A DNA stretch of 64,000 nt. Source: Cellulosimicrobium protaetiae (lineage in GTDB: Bacteria; Actinomycetota; Actinomycetes; Actinomycetales; Cellulomonadaceae). The notes beneath the pieces were generated by a model that worked only from the letters and a program-made list of their open reading frames with translations, searched no databases and had not been told where the DNA came from. Both the position numbers and the translations under genes were made by a program. The stretch is from NCBI RefSeq assembly GCF_009708005.2, contig NZ_CP052757.1:3906001-3970000 (forward strand), read 5' to 3'. Of the stretch, positions 24,368 through 34,017 are shown one piece after another; within the stretch, counting starts at the first letter, position 1; the number at the start of each line of letters is the position of its first letter.

Positions 24368-27300
24368 CTACCGCGGGAGCGCGACGTGCAGCTTGCGTGC
24401 CCTCCCCGAGACCACGAGGAAGCCTCGTCCGGGCGGGAAGTCCGCCCGCCGGATCCGGCCGAGACCGGTCCCGAGCAGCGTGTCGCCGTCGAGGTCGCCC
24501 GGGGTGAGGAGCAGACCCGAGCGGCCGGCCTTGAACGGCTGCGCGAGCGCCCACGCCTGGCCCCAGGTCGACGACTCGGCCTCGCCCACGACGAGCTGCT
24601 CCGCGCGCGTCGCGGCCCGCACGAACGCCACCAGCGGCTGCTCGGCGGGCGTCCCCGTGAACTCCGTGACCGACTCGACGAGCACCGTGAGCGCGCCCGG
24701 ACGCAGCGACCCGCCGTCGAGCGCCTGCGTGAGCGACTCGAGGAGCGTCACGACCTCCTCCGGCGACGTCGCCGCGGTGTCCCAGGCGTCGAGCGCCGAG
24801 ATGCTCGTGCGCCGCGGCGACAGGTACACGACCCGACCCGCGCGCGCCCGCCGCACCGCCTGGGCGATCGTGACGAGCGCCGTCGTGCGACCGCCCCCGG
24901 GCGGGCCCGAGAGCATGAACGTCCCGCGCGCCGGCAGCGCCACGGGGGCGATGTCGAGGTCGTCCAGGCCGATCGTCGGCCGCCCGCCCGTGACCTCGGG
25001 CAGCGTGTCGAGCGCGAAGCCGTCGGGGAGCCGGTCGACGCCGGGCGCCTGCGGGATGCCGAGGCGCGTCATCGCGTCGCGCAGCTTGCCGAGCTCGCGG
25101 GCCTGGAGCGCGACGTTCGGGTCGCCGCCCAGGACCGCGATCTGGACCTCGTTCTTGTCGAGCACGCCGCGGCCCGGCGGGGACGTGAGCGACAGGACGT
25201 CTTTCGGCACGCCGAGCGTCAGGTAGTCGTCCTCGCTCGCGAGGCGCAGGACGAGCCGCTTCTGGATCGTCGAGCCCAGCGACGTCGGGACCGACGCCGC
25301 GCGGTCGCCCGCGACGACGACGTGGACGCCGACCTGGCGGCCGTCCGTCGCGATCGCGGTGAACGCGCCCCAGACCGGGAACGCGTGCGCCGGGCGGAAC
25401 TCGTAGGACTCGCGGAACGCGCCGATCCCGTCGACGAGCAGCAGGATGCGGGGCTCGTCGGGCGCGTTCGCGAGGCGGCGGTACTCGTCGAGGCTGCCCG
25501 CGCGGACCGCGGCGTACCGGGCGGACCGCTCGTCGACGAGGTCGCGGAGCGTGCGCAGGATGCGCTGCACCCGCTCCTCGTCGTCGCCCGAGATGACGGC
25601 GCCGACGTGCGGCAGGTCCTCGAGCATGCGCAGACCGCTCGCCCCGGCGTCGATCGCGTAGACCTGGACGGGGCCGCCGCGCGCGGTGATCGCCGCGGAC
25701 ACCGCGATCGTGCGCAGGGTCGCGCTCTTGCCCGAGCCTCCCGTGCCGTAGATCGCCATGTTGCCGTCGCGGTCGGGCTCGTAGAAGACCGTGGGCTGCG
25801 CCTGCGACGTCGGGTCGTCCTCGACGCCGAGGAGCAGCATCGTGTCCGTGCGCGGGTTGGGCAGACGCGCGAGGTCGTACGTCGGGGCGAGCTCGGCCAG
25901 CCACGGCTTGCGCGGCACCGGGACCGCGGCCTCCGTCGCGGCCCGCGAGATCGTCGCGACGACGCGCGCGATGTCGTTGGGGCCGGGGTCGGTGACCTCC
26001 GCGACCTCGGGCTCGGGCAGCTCCCAGCGGATGTCGGAGCCGAACGCCATCTCCTGGATGTCGATGCGCGACCGCTCGGGCTCCGCCGTCGTCCAGCCGC
26101 CCGCGTAGCCGGTCTGGAACGGGGTGATCCGGCCCGGCCCGGTCTTGACCGCACCGCGGCCCGGGATCGACGGGTCGAAGTGCGCGGCCATCGGGATGCC
26201 GAGGATGTCGGTCGAGTCGTCCTCGTCCGCCATGCGCAGCGCGACGCGCAGGTTCGTGTTGGCGCGCAGGTTGTCCTTGATGACGCCCGCGGGCCGCTGG
26301 GTCGCGAGGATGAGGTGCAGGCCGAGCGACCGGCCGCGCTGGGCGACGTCCACGACGCCGTCGACGAACTCGGGGACCTCGTTGACCAGGGCCGCGAACT
26401 CGTCGACGACGATGAGCAGGCTCGGCGGGGCGTCCGGGTCCCCGGTGCGCTCCAGCGAGGCCAGGTCCTTGGCCTTCTTCCGGTTGAGCAGGTGCTCGCG
26501 GTAGCGCAGCTCGGCGCGCAGCGACGTCAGGGCGCGACGGACGAGGTGCGGCGAGAGGTCCGTGACGAGGCCGACGGTGTGCGGCAGGTTGACGCAGTCG
26601 GCGAACGCCGCGCCGCCCTTGTAGTCGACGAAGAGGAACGTCACGCGGTCCGGGCTGTGCGCGGCCGCCATGCCGAGCACCCACGACTGGAGGAACTCCG
26701 ACTTGCCGGCACCCGTCGTCCCGCCGACGAGCGCGTGCGGCCCCTGGGTGCGCAGGTCGAGGTAGAGAGGCTCGGTGCCCGAGTGCCCGACGAGACCGCG
26801 CAGGTTCGTCGGCGCCTTGCGGCGCACGGGCGGGGACCCGTCGCGCGGGGTGAGGGAGCCGTTCTCGCGCCACGCGTCGATGAGTCGGCCCGGGTCCTCC
26901 GCGAGCGCCGTCCCGGCGAGCGTGAGGTAGGAGACCGACCGGGGGAGGTCGGAGTCGTCGTCGACCGGGGCGCCGACGTCGACCACGGGCGCGAGGATCC
27001 GCGCGACCTCGTGCGCCGTCGCGAGGTCCACCGTCTCGCACGCGACCGGGAACGTCAGGCGGCCCACGCGGACCTCCCCGCTCGTCGCGCCCGCGGTCCC
27101 GCCCGGCGCGGCGTCGGCCGCGTCCACGAGGACGAACGTGCGGCACGCGGCCGGGAGCTGCTCGACCGAGGGCGCGACCCACACGACGTGCACGCCGGCG
27201 TCCGCGCCGCGCTCCACGAGGCGCGTGAGGCGCGAACGGTCCACCGGGGCGTCGTCCTCCACGAGCACGACGACGGTCGGCAGCACCGGCTTGGGCGTGT

Positions 27301-28840
27301 CCTCGCCCTCCTCGGGGTCGATCGGCCCGCGCAGCTCGGCGTGCGTGTCGAGGTCCGCCCCCCGCAGCTCGACGAGGTCCTCGAGCTGCGACAGGAGCGC
27401 CTGCGCGGCGCCCGGGTTGTCGGCGAGGTGGTCGCCGCCCAGGGGGCTGTGCGGCGAACCCGTGTGCGGGAGCCACTCGAGCCACTCCCAGTCGGCGCGC
27501 GAGCGCTGCGACGTCACCGCCGCGAGCACGAGCTCCGACGGCGAGTGCAGGCCCGCGAGCTGGACGAGGATCCCCCGCGCGACGGCGTCGACGGCGGCCC
27601 CCGCGCCGGCGACCCCGACCGCGCCGTCGGTGCGCAGCCGGGCCACGACCGGCACGCCGGAGATCGTCGTGCACTGCGCGTGCAGCTTCTCCAGCTCGTT
27701 CCAGTACTCCGGCTGGGTGTTGTTCTCGCCCGGTTGCTCGAGCTGGGTGCGCGACGGCACCGACCCGAGGCCGATCCGGACCGAGAGGAACGCCTCGTGC
27801 TCGGGGCGGTGCGTCCACATGAGCCCGCCGAGGCGCCGGACGGCGTCGACCGTGTCGGCCACCGACGGCGCCTCCGAGAGGCGCACCGCGCGCTCGACCG
27901 CGTGCGTGCGGTCGATCGTCTCGCGCATCGCCGCGACCGCTGCCTCGAACTGCTCGCGCTGCGCCTTGAGCTTGCGCTTGGCCTGCACCTTCTGGTCGAG
28001 GTAGTTGCCGAGCATGAGGATCGGGCTGAGCCCGATGAAGACGATCGACAGGACGTTCTTCGTGACCGAGTAGAGGATCACGCCCATGAGCAGCGGCGCG
28101 ACCATCGCGAGGTACGGGAAGCGCTGCGGCTCCGGCGGCTGCGGCGGCTTGGGGGCCTTGAGCTTGCGCTCCGGGAAGCGCGCGACGACCCGCGGCGACC
28201 TGTTGAACTCCACCACGGGGCTCGTCGGCGCGAGGCTCGTCGTGCGGTGCAGCGCCACCACGGACACGACGGAGCTCCCGATCGTCACCGTGTCCGAGGA
28301 CGTGAGCGTCGAGCGCATCATGCGCTGGCCGCCCATGACGAGACCGTTCGCCGAGTTCGTGTCCGTGATCTCGATCGTCTCGCCGACCGTGAGGCGCGCG
28401 TGCCGCTTGGAGATCTGCGGGTCGCTCAGCCGGATGTCCATGTTGCGGTCGCGGCCGAGGTAGCTCGTGCCCACGGGCAGCGGGAACTCCCGGCCCGCGT
28501 CCGGGCCCTCGAGCACGCGCAGCACGGCGACTGCCGCGCCGCGGTCCTGGCCCGGGGCGTCGAACTGCTCCGAGACGCGGACGATCGAGACGGTCGACCC
28601 CGACCGGAGACCCGCCTCGACGAGGTCGCTCGTCGGGGAGAGCACGCGCCCCTGCCCGCTCCCGGCCGGCGACGTGCCGACCTGGAGCGTCAGACGGTCG
28701 GGGACGGCCGTCCCGGAGCGCGTCGGGTCGCCCGCGAACAGCGCCTCGGCGACGTCGCGCACGGTGGCCGTCGCGTCGGCCGTGACGGCGACGTTGGTCG
28801 TGCTCGCGTCGGGTCGGTGCAGCGTGAGCTTGATTCGCAC
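24368..28840 (-). CDS. essC: EssC-type FHA-FtsK ATPase of type VII secretion
   Basis: 1490 residues; the motor that would recognise and export WXG100 proteins. Residues 1-90 look like a ubiquitin-like beta-grasp domain (VRDVAEALF, SDLVEAGLRSGSTVSIV), as in YukD or the EccD N-terminus. An FHA domain follows (about 105-196: TSYLGRDRNMDIRLSD, ISKRHARL, TNSANGLVM), then two membrane helices (about 242-280) and three FtsK/SpoIIIE domains. Walker A of domain 1 is GGTTGAGKS (near 703) with Walker B LLIVVDEFAAL; domain 2 has GTGGSGKS (near 1030) but a weakened VDG Walker B; domain 3 has GPPGGGRTT (near 1309), where Arg replaces the Walker Lys. So probably only domain 1 is a fully equipped ATPase, as known for EccC/EssC. 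The start is GTG 28840. Confidence 0.93.
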   Translation of the reverse strand: MRIKLTLHRPDASTTNVAVTADATATVRDVAEALFAGDPTRSGTAVPDRLTLQVGTSPAGSGQGRVLSPTSDLVEAGLRSGSTVSIVRVSEQFDAPGQDRGAAVAVLRVLEGPDAGREFPLPVGTSYLGRDRNMDIRLSDPQISKRHARLTVGETIEITDTNSANGLVMGGQRMMRSTLTSSDTVTIGSSVVSVVALHRTTSLAPTSPVVEFNRSPRVVARFPERKLKAPKPPQPPEPQRFPYLAMVAPLLMGVILYSVTKNVLSIVFIGLSPILMLGNYLDQKVQAKRKLKAQREQFEAAVAAMRETIDRTHAVERAVRLSEAPSVADTVDAVRRLGGLMWTHRPEHEAFLSVRIGLGSVPSRTQLEQPGENNTQPEYWNELEKLHAQCTTISGVPVVARLRTDGAVGVAGAGAAVDAVARGILVQLAGLHSPSELVLAAVTSQRSRADWEWLEWLPHTGSPHSPLGGDHLADNPGAAQALLSQLEDLVELRGADLDTHAELRGPIDPEEGEDTPKPVLPTVVVLVEDDAPVDRSRLTRLVERGADAGVHVVWVAPSVEQLPAACRTFVLVDAADAAPGGTAGATSGEVRVGRLTFPVACETVDLATAHEVARILAPVVDVGAPVDDDSDLPRSVSYLTLAGTALAEDPGRLIDAWRENGSLTPRDGSPPVRRKAPTNLRGLVGHSGTEPLYLDLRTQGPHALVGGTTGAGKSEFLQSWVLGMAAAHSPDRVTFLFVDYKGGAAFADCVNLPHTVGLVTDLSPHLVRRALTSLRAELRYREHLLNRKKAKDLASLERTGDPDAPPSLLIVVDEFAALVNEVPEFVDGVVDVAQRGRSLGLHLILATQRPAGVIKDNLRANTNLRVALRMADEDDSTDILGIPMAAHFDPSIPGRGAVKTGPGRITPFQTGYAGGWTTAEPERSRIDIQEMAFGSDIRWELPEPEVAEVTDPGPNDIARVVATISRAATEAAVPVPRKPWLAELAPTYDLARLPNPRTDTMLLLGVEDDPTSQAQPTVFYEPDRDGNMAIYGTGGSGKSATLRTIAVSAAITARGGPVQVYAIDAGASGLRMLEDLPHVGAVISGDDEERVQRILRTLRDLVDERSARYAAVRAGSLDEYRRLANAPDEPRILLLVDGIGAFRESYEFRPAHAFPVWGAFTAIATDGRQVGVHVVVAGDRAASVPTSLGSTIQKRLVLRLASEDDYLTLGVPKDVLSLTSPPGRGVLDKNEVQIAVLGGDPNVALQARELGKLRDAMTRLGIPQAPGVDRLPDGFALDTLPEVTGGRPTIGLDDLDIAPVALPARGTFMLSGPPGGGRTTALVTIAQAVRRARAGRVVYLSPRRTSISALDAWDTAATSPEEVVTLLESLTQALDGGSLRPGALTVLVESVTEFTGTPAEQPLVAFVRAATRAEQLVVGEAESSTWGQAWALAQPFKAGRSGLLLTPGDLDGDTLLGTGLGRIRRADFPPGRGFLVVSGRARKLHVALPR

Positions 28841-28953
28841 GAAGGTTCCTGTTCAGGTCCGGGGAGGGGGACGGGCAGGGCGGTGGCGGCACGGGCCGGA
28901 CGGCACGGTCGACCCGGGCGCGTCGAGGGGCGCGCCCGAGGGACCCGGCGTCG

Positions 28954-29655
28954 TCAGCCGTCGTCGGTGAGGTCGAGCAGGGGCAGGTCGGCCGTGGTGA
29001 CGAGCCGGGACGCCACGGCGTACTCGACGAGGCGCGCGCGCCGGTTCGTCGCGAGCGCGCCGGGACCGCCGCGCAGTCCCTTGACCCCGATCCGGTCGAG
29101 CTTGTCGCACACGTTGTCGAGCTTGCGGTTGAAGCGCGTCGTCGCCCAGCCCAGCCGCGCGGCCGCCGCGGCCGACGACGGGATCTCCGACAGCCCCGTG
29201 CCGTCGCGACGCAGCATCGGCTCGGCGAGGGCCACGATGAGCTGCTTCTGGCTCGTCGTGAAGGTGATCATGCCGATCGTCGTCGCACCGCCCGAGTCCG
29301 TGTCCTCGGAGCGGATCTCCTGGTACGGCGCACCGTGGAGCTGCGCCGTGATCTCGTACGTCGTCGGGCCGGCGGTGAACACGATGGACGTCGTCGGGAA
29401 GACGATCGGAAGGCGGTTGCCCGGGGAGAGCCACGACTGCACGCCGCCGCCCGAGTCGCACACCGTCGCGGAGATGAGCGTCCCGACGTTGGCGAGCCAC
29501 CAGATGCCGCCCTCGTGGGAGATGCGCAGGAAGCGGCGGTGCAGGTACGGGTTGTCCTCGATCGCGAGGTCGCCGTCCCGCCCGATGTCGAACGGGTCGC
29601 CGTCGGTGGACGGGCGGAACCACTCGCCGCAGAACTCGACCGCGAGCTCGCTCAC
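28954..29655 (-). CDS. FHA-like domain protein
   Basis: 233 residues. The N-terminal half (about 15-105) has an FHA-like outline (FDIGRDGDLAIEDNPYLHRRFLRISHEGGIWWLANVGT, quoted here only as FDIGRDGDLAIED and LHRRFLRI), with the Gly-Arg and Ser/His-like positions partly altered, followed by a helical C-terminal half (RRDGTGLSEIPSSAAAAARLGW, TRFNRKLDNVCDKLDRIG) resembling a winged-helix or small regulatory domain. It probably reads phospho-Thr marks made by the adjacent kinase. The GTG at 29655 overlaps the kinase stop by 4 bases. Cytoplasmic; partner unknown. Confidence 0.75.
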   Translation of the reverse strand: MSELAVEFCGEWFRPSTDGDPFDIGRDGDLAIEDNPYLHRRFLRISHEGGIWWLANVGTLISATVCDSGGGVQSWLSPGNRLPIVFPTTSIVFTAGPTTYEITAQLHGAPYQEIRSEDTDSGGATTIGMITFTTSQKQLIVALAEPMLRRDGTGLSEIPSSAAAAARLGWATTRFNRKLDNVCDKLDRIGVKGLRGGPGALATNRRARLVEYAVASRLVTTADLPLLDLTDDG

Positions 29656-31463
29656 GCGGCCTCCCCCGTCACGCAGGCCTTCTGCGGCGCCGCGGAGAAC
29701 TTGCCGTCGCGGTCCACGATCACCTCGATGCAGACCTGCTCGCCCGGCTTGGCGCGGAGCTCGACGGTGGTCTCGTCGAAGTTGTCCTTGTACGGGGTGT
29801 TCTCGATCACGTCGAGCTTCTTCCAGGCGAACATGTCGCCCTCCTGCGCCTTGTCCGAGTCGTACGACCACGTGAAGGTCGCGACCTCGCGCGCGGGGTC
29901 GTACGTCCCCACGAGGTCGTTGACCGGCGGGACCAGGTCGCCCAGGTTGTCCGACGGCACGAAGTCGTCGTCCGTGGCGGCCGTCGCCTCGCCGCCCCCG
30001 CCGGTGTCCGTGTCGTCCACGGTGGCGTCCGGGCGCAGCAGGAAGAACCCGCCGACGGCGACCGCCACCCCGACGACGCCGGCGAGCGTCGCCCACAGCG
30101 CGCCACGGCCCGACCGTTCCTCCGACGGCGCGGCTGCCGGCTCGCCGTCGTCCGGCCCGGCGGGCCGGTGGACCGTGTCCTCGACCGGCGGCTGAGCCCA
30201 GACGCCCGGGCGCCCGGCGCCCGGGTACATCCGGGACGGGTCCGTGAGCTCCGCGACGGGCGCGTGCCCGCCCGGGCCGACGGCGGACGTCGGCGCGGTA
30301 CCCGCGGTGTGCGCGGGCGCGCCCTGGTGCCAGGCCGCGGGCGCGTAGGGCTGCTGCGGGGCGCGCGGCCCCGGCTGCTGCTGCGGCGGGGCGGCCGGTC
30401 CGGGCGCGACGCTCTGGCCCGGCCACGGGGCGCCTGGCTGGCCCGGCCGCAGCGGCGTCGTGGGCTGGGTCGGCCGGCTCGGCGCGACGGGACCCGACGA
30501 CGTCCCGCCCGGCCCCGACGGGTCGATCGAGACGACCTGGCGCAGGCGGGTGCCGGCGTCATCGTCCGGCTCCTCCTCCTGTACGTGCCCGGAGTCGTCG
30601 AGCAGGTCGATCGGCGTGACCGCGTACGACAGCTCGTTCTGCACCTGCTGGAGCGCCCGGGCGAACGCGAGGACCGTCGGGTAGCGCGACCCCGGGTTCT
30701 TCGCCATCGCCGTCGCGAGCACGCGTTCGAGCGACGCGGGGACGTCGGTGCGACCCGTCGGGGGCAGCGGCGAGGTCTCGATGCGCGAGATGAGGTTGGC
30801 GCTCGAGTTCGACCCGCCGGGGACCTCGAACGGGGTCCGCCCCGCGAGCAGCGTGTACGTCGTCGCGGCGAGGGCCCACACGTCGGTCGCGATGCCGCTG
30901 CGCGGCGGCTCGGCGAACGACTCTGGCGGCGACCACGGGATCGACATGCCCTCGGCGCGCGCGGCGTCGTCGACCGTGGAGGAGATGCCGAAGTCCGTGA
31001 GCGCCGGGTGGCCGTACTCGGTCACGAGGATGTTCGCCGGCTTGATGTCGCGGTGCAGGATGCCCGCGCGGTGCGCCGTCTCGACGGCGCCGGCGATCTG
31101 CACCGCCGTGCGCAGCGCCTCGGCGACCGACAGCCGCTCGGTGCGGTACCGCGCGCCCAGGTTGGGCCGCGAGCAGTACTCCATGGCGAGGTACGGGCGG
31201 CCGTCGTCGGCGATGTCCGCCTCGTACATCGTGACGATCGACGGGTGCGTCGAGAGCGTCGCCATGAGGTCGGCCTCGGCGTCGAACGCGGCGCGCTGCG
31301 AGTGGCTGGACCACTCGTGCAGCAGCACCTTGACCGCGACGCGGCGGCGGGGCCGCTGCTGCTGGTAGAGGAAGACGTCCGAGAACCCGCCCGAGCCGAC
31401 CAGGGAGACGTACTCGAAGCCCGTGATCTCGGGCGGTGGGGACGGTGCGCGCTTGGTGCTCAC
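29652..31463 (-). CDS. membrane Ser/Thr protein kinase
   Basis: 603 residues. Hanks-type kinase domain at about 15-275: GSGGFSDVFLY glycine loop, VAVKVLL lysine, HRDIKPANIL catalytic loop, TDFGIS metal site and WSPPESF (APE equivalent). A Pro/Ala/Gln-rich cytoplasmic stretch, one membrane helix (about 456-480) and a single extracellular beta-rich domain of about 120 residues with two Cys follow; there are no PASTA repeats, so it does not look like a PknB muropeptide sensor. It resembles Pkb2 of the bifidobacterial PFNA cluster (inference). Both ends overlap neighbours by 4 bases (GTG start 31463), coupling it to the FHA and phosphatase genes. Confidence 0.92.
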   Translation of the reverse strand: MSTKRAPSPPPEITGFEYVSLVGSGGFSDVFLYQQQRPRRRVAVKVLLHEWSSHSQRAAFDAEADLMATLSTHPSIVTMYEADIADDGRPYLAMEYCSRPNLGARYRTERLSVAEALRTAVQIAGAVETAHRAGILHRDIKPANILVTEYGHPALTDFGISSTVDDAARAEGMSIPWSPPESFAEPPRSGIATDVWALAATTYTLLAGRTPFEVPGGSNSSANLISRIETSPLPPTGRTDVPASLERVLATAMAKNPGSRYPTVLAFARALQQVQNELSYAVTPIDLLDDSGHVQEEEPDDDAGTRLRQVVSIDPSGPGGTSSGPVAPSRPTQPTTPLRPGQPGAPWPGQSVAPGPAAPPQQQPGPRAPQQPYAPAAWHQGAPAHTAGTAPTSAVGPGGHAPVAELTDPSRMYPGAGRPGVWAQPPVEDTVHRPAGPDDGEPAAAPSEERSGRGALWATLAGVVGVAVAVGGFFLLRPDATVDDTDTGGGGEATAATDDDFVPSDNLGDLVPPVNDLVGTYDPAREVATFTWSYDSDKAQEGDMFAWKKLDVIENTPYKDNFDETTVELRAKPGEQVCIEVIVDRDGKFSAAPQKACVTGEAA

Positions 31464-33157
31464 CGGATCCCCTCGAAGACGAGGGTCACGCCGTCGCCGA
31501 GGTCGGCGACGTCGCCGTCGACGACGAGCACCGGCTCCGACGGGTGCAGGCGCCGCGGCGGCTGGCCCGCGCGCAGCAGCGTCGTGCCGTTCGTCGTCGC
31601 CATGTCGCTCACGAGCACGTGCCAGCCCTCGAGCGTGATCTCGACGTGCGAGCGCGAGATGTCCTGCTGCGGGCTGGGCACGGTGACCAGGCGCGGCAGC
31701 TCGGTCGCCTGCGTCCGGGGCGAGCGCGGACGCCGACCCACGACGACCGGGCGGTCGAGCTCGACGGTCTGCCCCGTCGAGACGACGAGCCGTCCGAGCG
31801 GCGGGCGGACCGCGAGCTCGGCGTCACCGTCCAGCGGACCGTCGCAGACCGCGCACACGTCGCGCGACGGCGGGTTCGCGTGCCCCTGGGCGCACGTCCG
31901 CGCGAGGATCTGCTGCTGTCCCGGCCCCGGCGGCGCGCTGAACGACGGGACCGGGGGCGGCGGCACGGGTGCTGCCTCGGGCTCCGCGTCCTGGGCGGCC
32001 GCGCGCAGGTCCGCGATCGCGGAAGACAGCACGGTGTGGCCGTCGTGGTCGAGGCCGGACGCCTGACCCGCCGAGGGCGCGTCCTGCTCGCCCTCGGGGT
32101 CGACGACCGTCGCCGCCCGGTGCGCCGCCGCGGGCGTGGCACCGGTCCACTCGCGCGGGACCCCGGCGATGAGCCCGTCGGCGGACGGGGGCGGTGCCGC
32201 AGGCTCGTCCGGGGTCGGTGGCACGGCAGGGACCGGCGGCAGGACCGGGACGGGGGCCCCGGGCACGTCGGGCTCCCCGTGCTCCTCGTCCTCCTCCGTC
32301 CGCACCGCGGCGTCCTCGACGGTCCGCAGGATCGTCGACCCCCACAGGTGGGCGTAGTCGTCGTCCGGCTCCTCGACGACCGGCGCGTCGTCCACCGGCT
32401 CCGGGGCGGCCGTGGGCGCCGGCGCCTGAGGTCCGTCGGCCTCAGGCTCCGGCGCGATGGTCTCCTCGGGGAGGCGGAGCGTCGCGCCGAGCGGCGCGGA
32501 CCCCGGCTCGCCGACCGTCGTCGCCGCCGGCCCGTCCGCCCCGTCCGGTGCGGGCACCGCGAGGGCGGGTCCGGCGGCGAGGGCCCAGGCGGGGCGCTCC
32601 TCCGCCGATGGCGCGGCGCCGCCCTCGGCGGCGGTCTCGGCAGGGTGGTCTTCCGCCGCACGCGCGGGCCGCTCGACGAGCGGCCACGAGACGGCGCCCG
32701 CGAGGACGACGCCGGTGACCAGCGGGAGGGTCGTGACGCCCCCGAGCAGGGGCTCGCCCGCGGGCGGTTCGTCGAGCGGACCCGCGACGGCGCTGTCAGC
32801 ACTCACGAGCAGCTCGACGACGTCGTCCAGGACGCGCTCCGACCACGTCGTGACGCCTTCGCCCTCGACCCGGACGCGCTCGCCCCCGTCGAGCTCGAGC
32901 GTCACCGTGACGCGACCGCGCGCGGCGACGTGGACCCGACGGTCCACGACGACGGCGACCACGAACGGCGGGACGGTCCGCAGGCTCGAGCCGAAGGCAC
33001 CGGTCAGCACCTGGAGGACCTCGACGACCCCCGCGTCGGTGCCGAGCTGGTCCCACACCTGCTCGACGAGCGAGGCGTCCACCGGCCCCGGCAGCACGAC
33101 GACCGTGCCGCCTCGCACGACGGCGCGTGCGGTTCCCGTGACGTAGCGCAGCGTCAC
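31460..33157 (-). CDS. FHA-domain protein with long acidic Pro/Ala-rich middle
   Basis: 565 residues. N-terminal region of about 160 residues of unknown fold (GTARAVVRGGTVVVLPGP and following), a disordered acidic Pro/Ala-rich centre, a zinc-ribbon-like ARTCAQGHANPPSRDVCAVCDG, and a C-terminal FHA domain (VVGRRPRSP, ISRSHVEI, TNGTTLLR). The Gly-Arg, Ser-x-x-His and Thr-Asn-Gly residues needed for phospho-Thr binding are all present. It is a candidate substrate or scaffold of the kinase encoded just downstream. The GTG at 33157 overlaps the phosphatase stop by 4 bases. Confidence 0.85.
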   Translation of the reverse strand: MTLRYVTGTARAVVRGGTVVVLPGPVDASLVEQVWDQLGTDAGVVEVLQVLTGAFGSSLRTVPPFVVAVVVDRRVHVAARGRVTVTLELDGGERVRVEGEGVTTWSERVLDDVVELLVSADSAVAGPLDEPPAGEPLLGGVTTLPLVTGVVLAGAVSWPLVERPARAAEDHPAETAAEGGAAPSAEERPAWALAAGPALAVPAPDGADGPAATTVGEPGSAPLGATLRLPEETIAPEPEADGPQAPAPTAAPEPVDDAPVVEEPDDDYAHLWGSTILRTVEDAAVRTEEDEEHGEPDVPGAPVPVLPPVPAVPPTPDEPAAPPPSADGLIAGVPREWTGATPAAAHRAATVVDPEGEQDAPSAGQASGLDHDGHTVLSSAIADLRAAAQDAEPEAAPVPPPPVPSFSAPPGPGQQQILARTCAQGHANPPSRDVCAVCDGPLDGDAELAVRPPLGRLVVSTGQTVELDRPVVVGRRPRSPRTQATELPRLVTVPSPQQDISRSHVEITLEGWHVLVSDMATTNGTTLLRAGQPPRRLHPSEPVLVVDGDVADLGDGVTLVFEGIR

Positions 33158-34017
33158 GTCAGACCCCCGATCTGCAGACGAACATCCCTGGGCAGCGTGT
33201 CCTCGTCGACCTCGGCGACCGGGCGCGTGGCCCCGGCCTGGTCGCGCGGCGTCGTGCTCCCGCCGCTCGTGTCGTCGGACACGCCCGTCGCGTCGACGAC
33301 GACGACTGTGATGTTATCCCGGCCACCGGCCGCGATGGCCTCGTGGACCAGCCGCTCGGCGGCCGCCTGCGGGTCCGGCGTCGCGAGCAAGAGCTCGGCG
33401 ATGCGCTCGTCCGCGAGCTCGCCGGTCAACCCGTCGGAGCAGACGAGGACGCGGTCGTGCCGCTCGATCGGCAGGTACCAGAAGTCCACCTGGGGGGCGT
33501 TGCGCGAGCCGAGCGCGCGCGTCACGACGTGCCGACGCGGGTGGGTGAGGGCCTCCGCGGGCGTGAGAAGCCCGGCGTCGACCATCTCCTGGACCTCCGA
33601 GTGGTCCACGCTCACCTGCTCCAGCCGCCCACCGGCGAGGTGGTAGGTGCGCGAGTCGCCCACGTTGACGACGAGCCAGTACGGGTTGCCGTCCTGCTCG
33701 GAGACGACGACCCCGGTCACGGTCGTCCCCGCACCGCGGCCGGGCTCCGTGACGATCGCCTGGACGTTCTCCTGCGCGACCGCGATCCGCGCCCGCACCT
33801 CCTCCGGAGTGATCACGTCGAGCTCGGCGAGCGGGCGGAGCGCGTCCACGGCGGTGGAGCTCGCGACCTCCCCGGCCTCGTGCCCGCCCATGCCGTCGGC
33901 GACGAAGAAGACGGACCGGGAGACGAGGAAACGGTCCTCGTTGAGCAGCCGGCGCGCGCCCCGGTGCGACGCCGCGCCCCAGGCCAGGTGCACCTCGGCG
34001 GTCGGGTCGCTCGTCAC
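33154..34017 (-). CDS. PP2C-family Ser/Thr protein phosphatase
   Basis: 287 residues, soluble, with a single PPM domain. Metal-binding motifs are intact: NEDRFLV, FFVADGMGGHEAGEVAS, VNVGDSRTY, LVCSDGLTGEL and GGRDNITVVVV. It would reverse phosphorylation by the kinase encoded two genes downstream. The GTG at 34017 overlaps the RDD-FHA gene stop by 4 bases. A short Thr/Asp-rich tail follows the domain. Confidence 0.95.
   Translation of the reverse strand: MTSDPTAEVHLAWGAASHRGARRLLNEDRFLVSRSVFFVADGMGGHEAGEVASSTAVDALRPLAELDVITPEEVRARIAVAQENVQAIVTEPGRGAGTTVTGVVVSEQDGNPYWLVVNVGDSRTYHLAGGRLEQVSVDHSEVQEMVDAGLLTPAEALTHPRRHVVTRALGSRNAPQVDFWYLPIERHDRVLVCSDGLTGELADERIAELLLATPDPQAAAERLVHEAIAAGGRDNITVVVVDATGVSDDTSGGSTTPRDQAGATRPVAEVDEDTLPRDVRLQIGGLT

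Noticed and set aside
23882-29875. A plus-strand open frame of nearly 2000 codons antisense to the essC region
   Set aside because: It is an artefact of high-GC codon use: Arg/Asp/Gly-rich without domains, while the opposite strand encodes a complete FHA-FtsK ATPase with a proper start.
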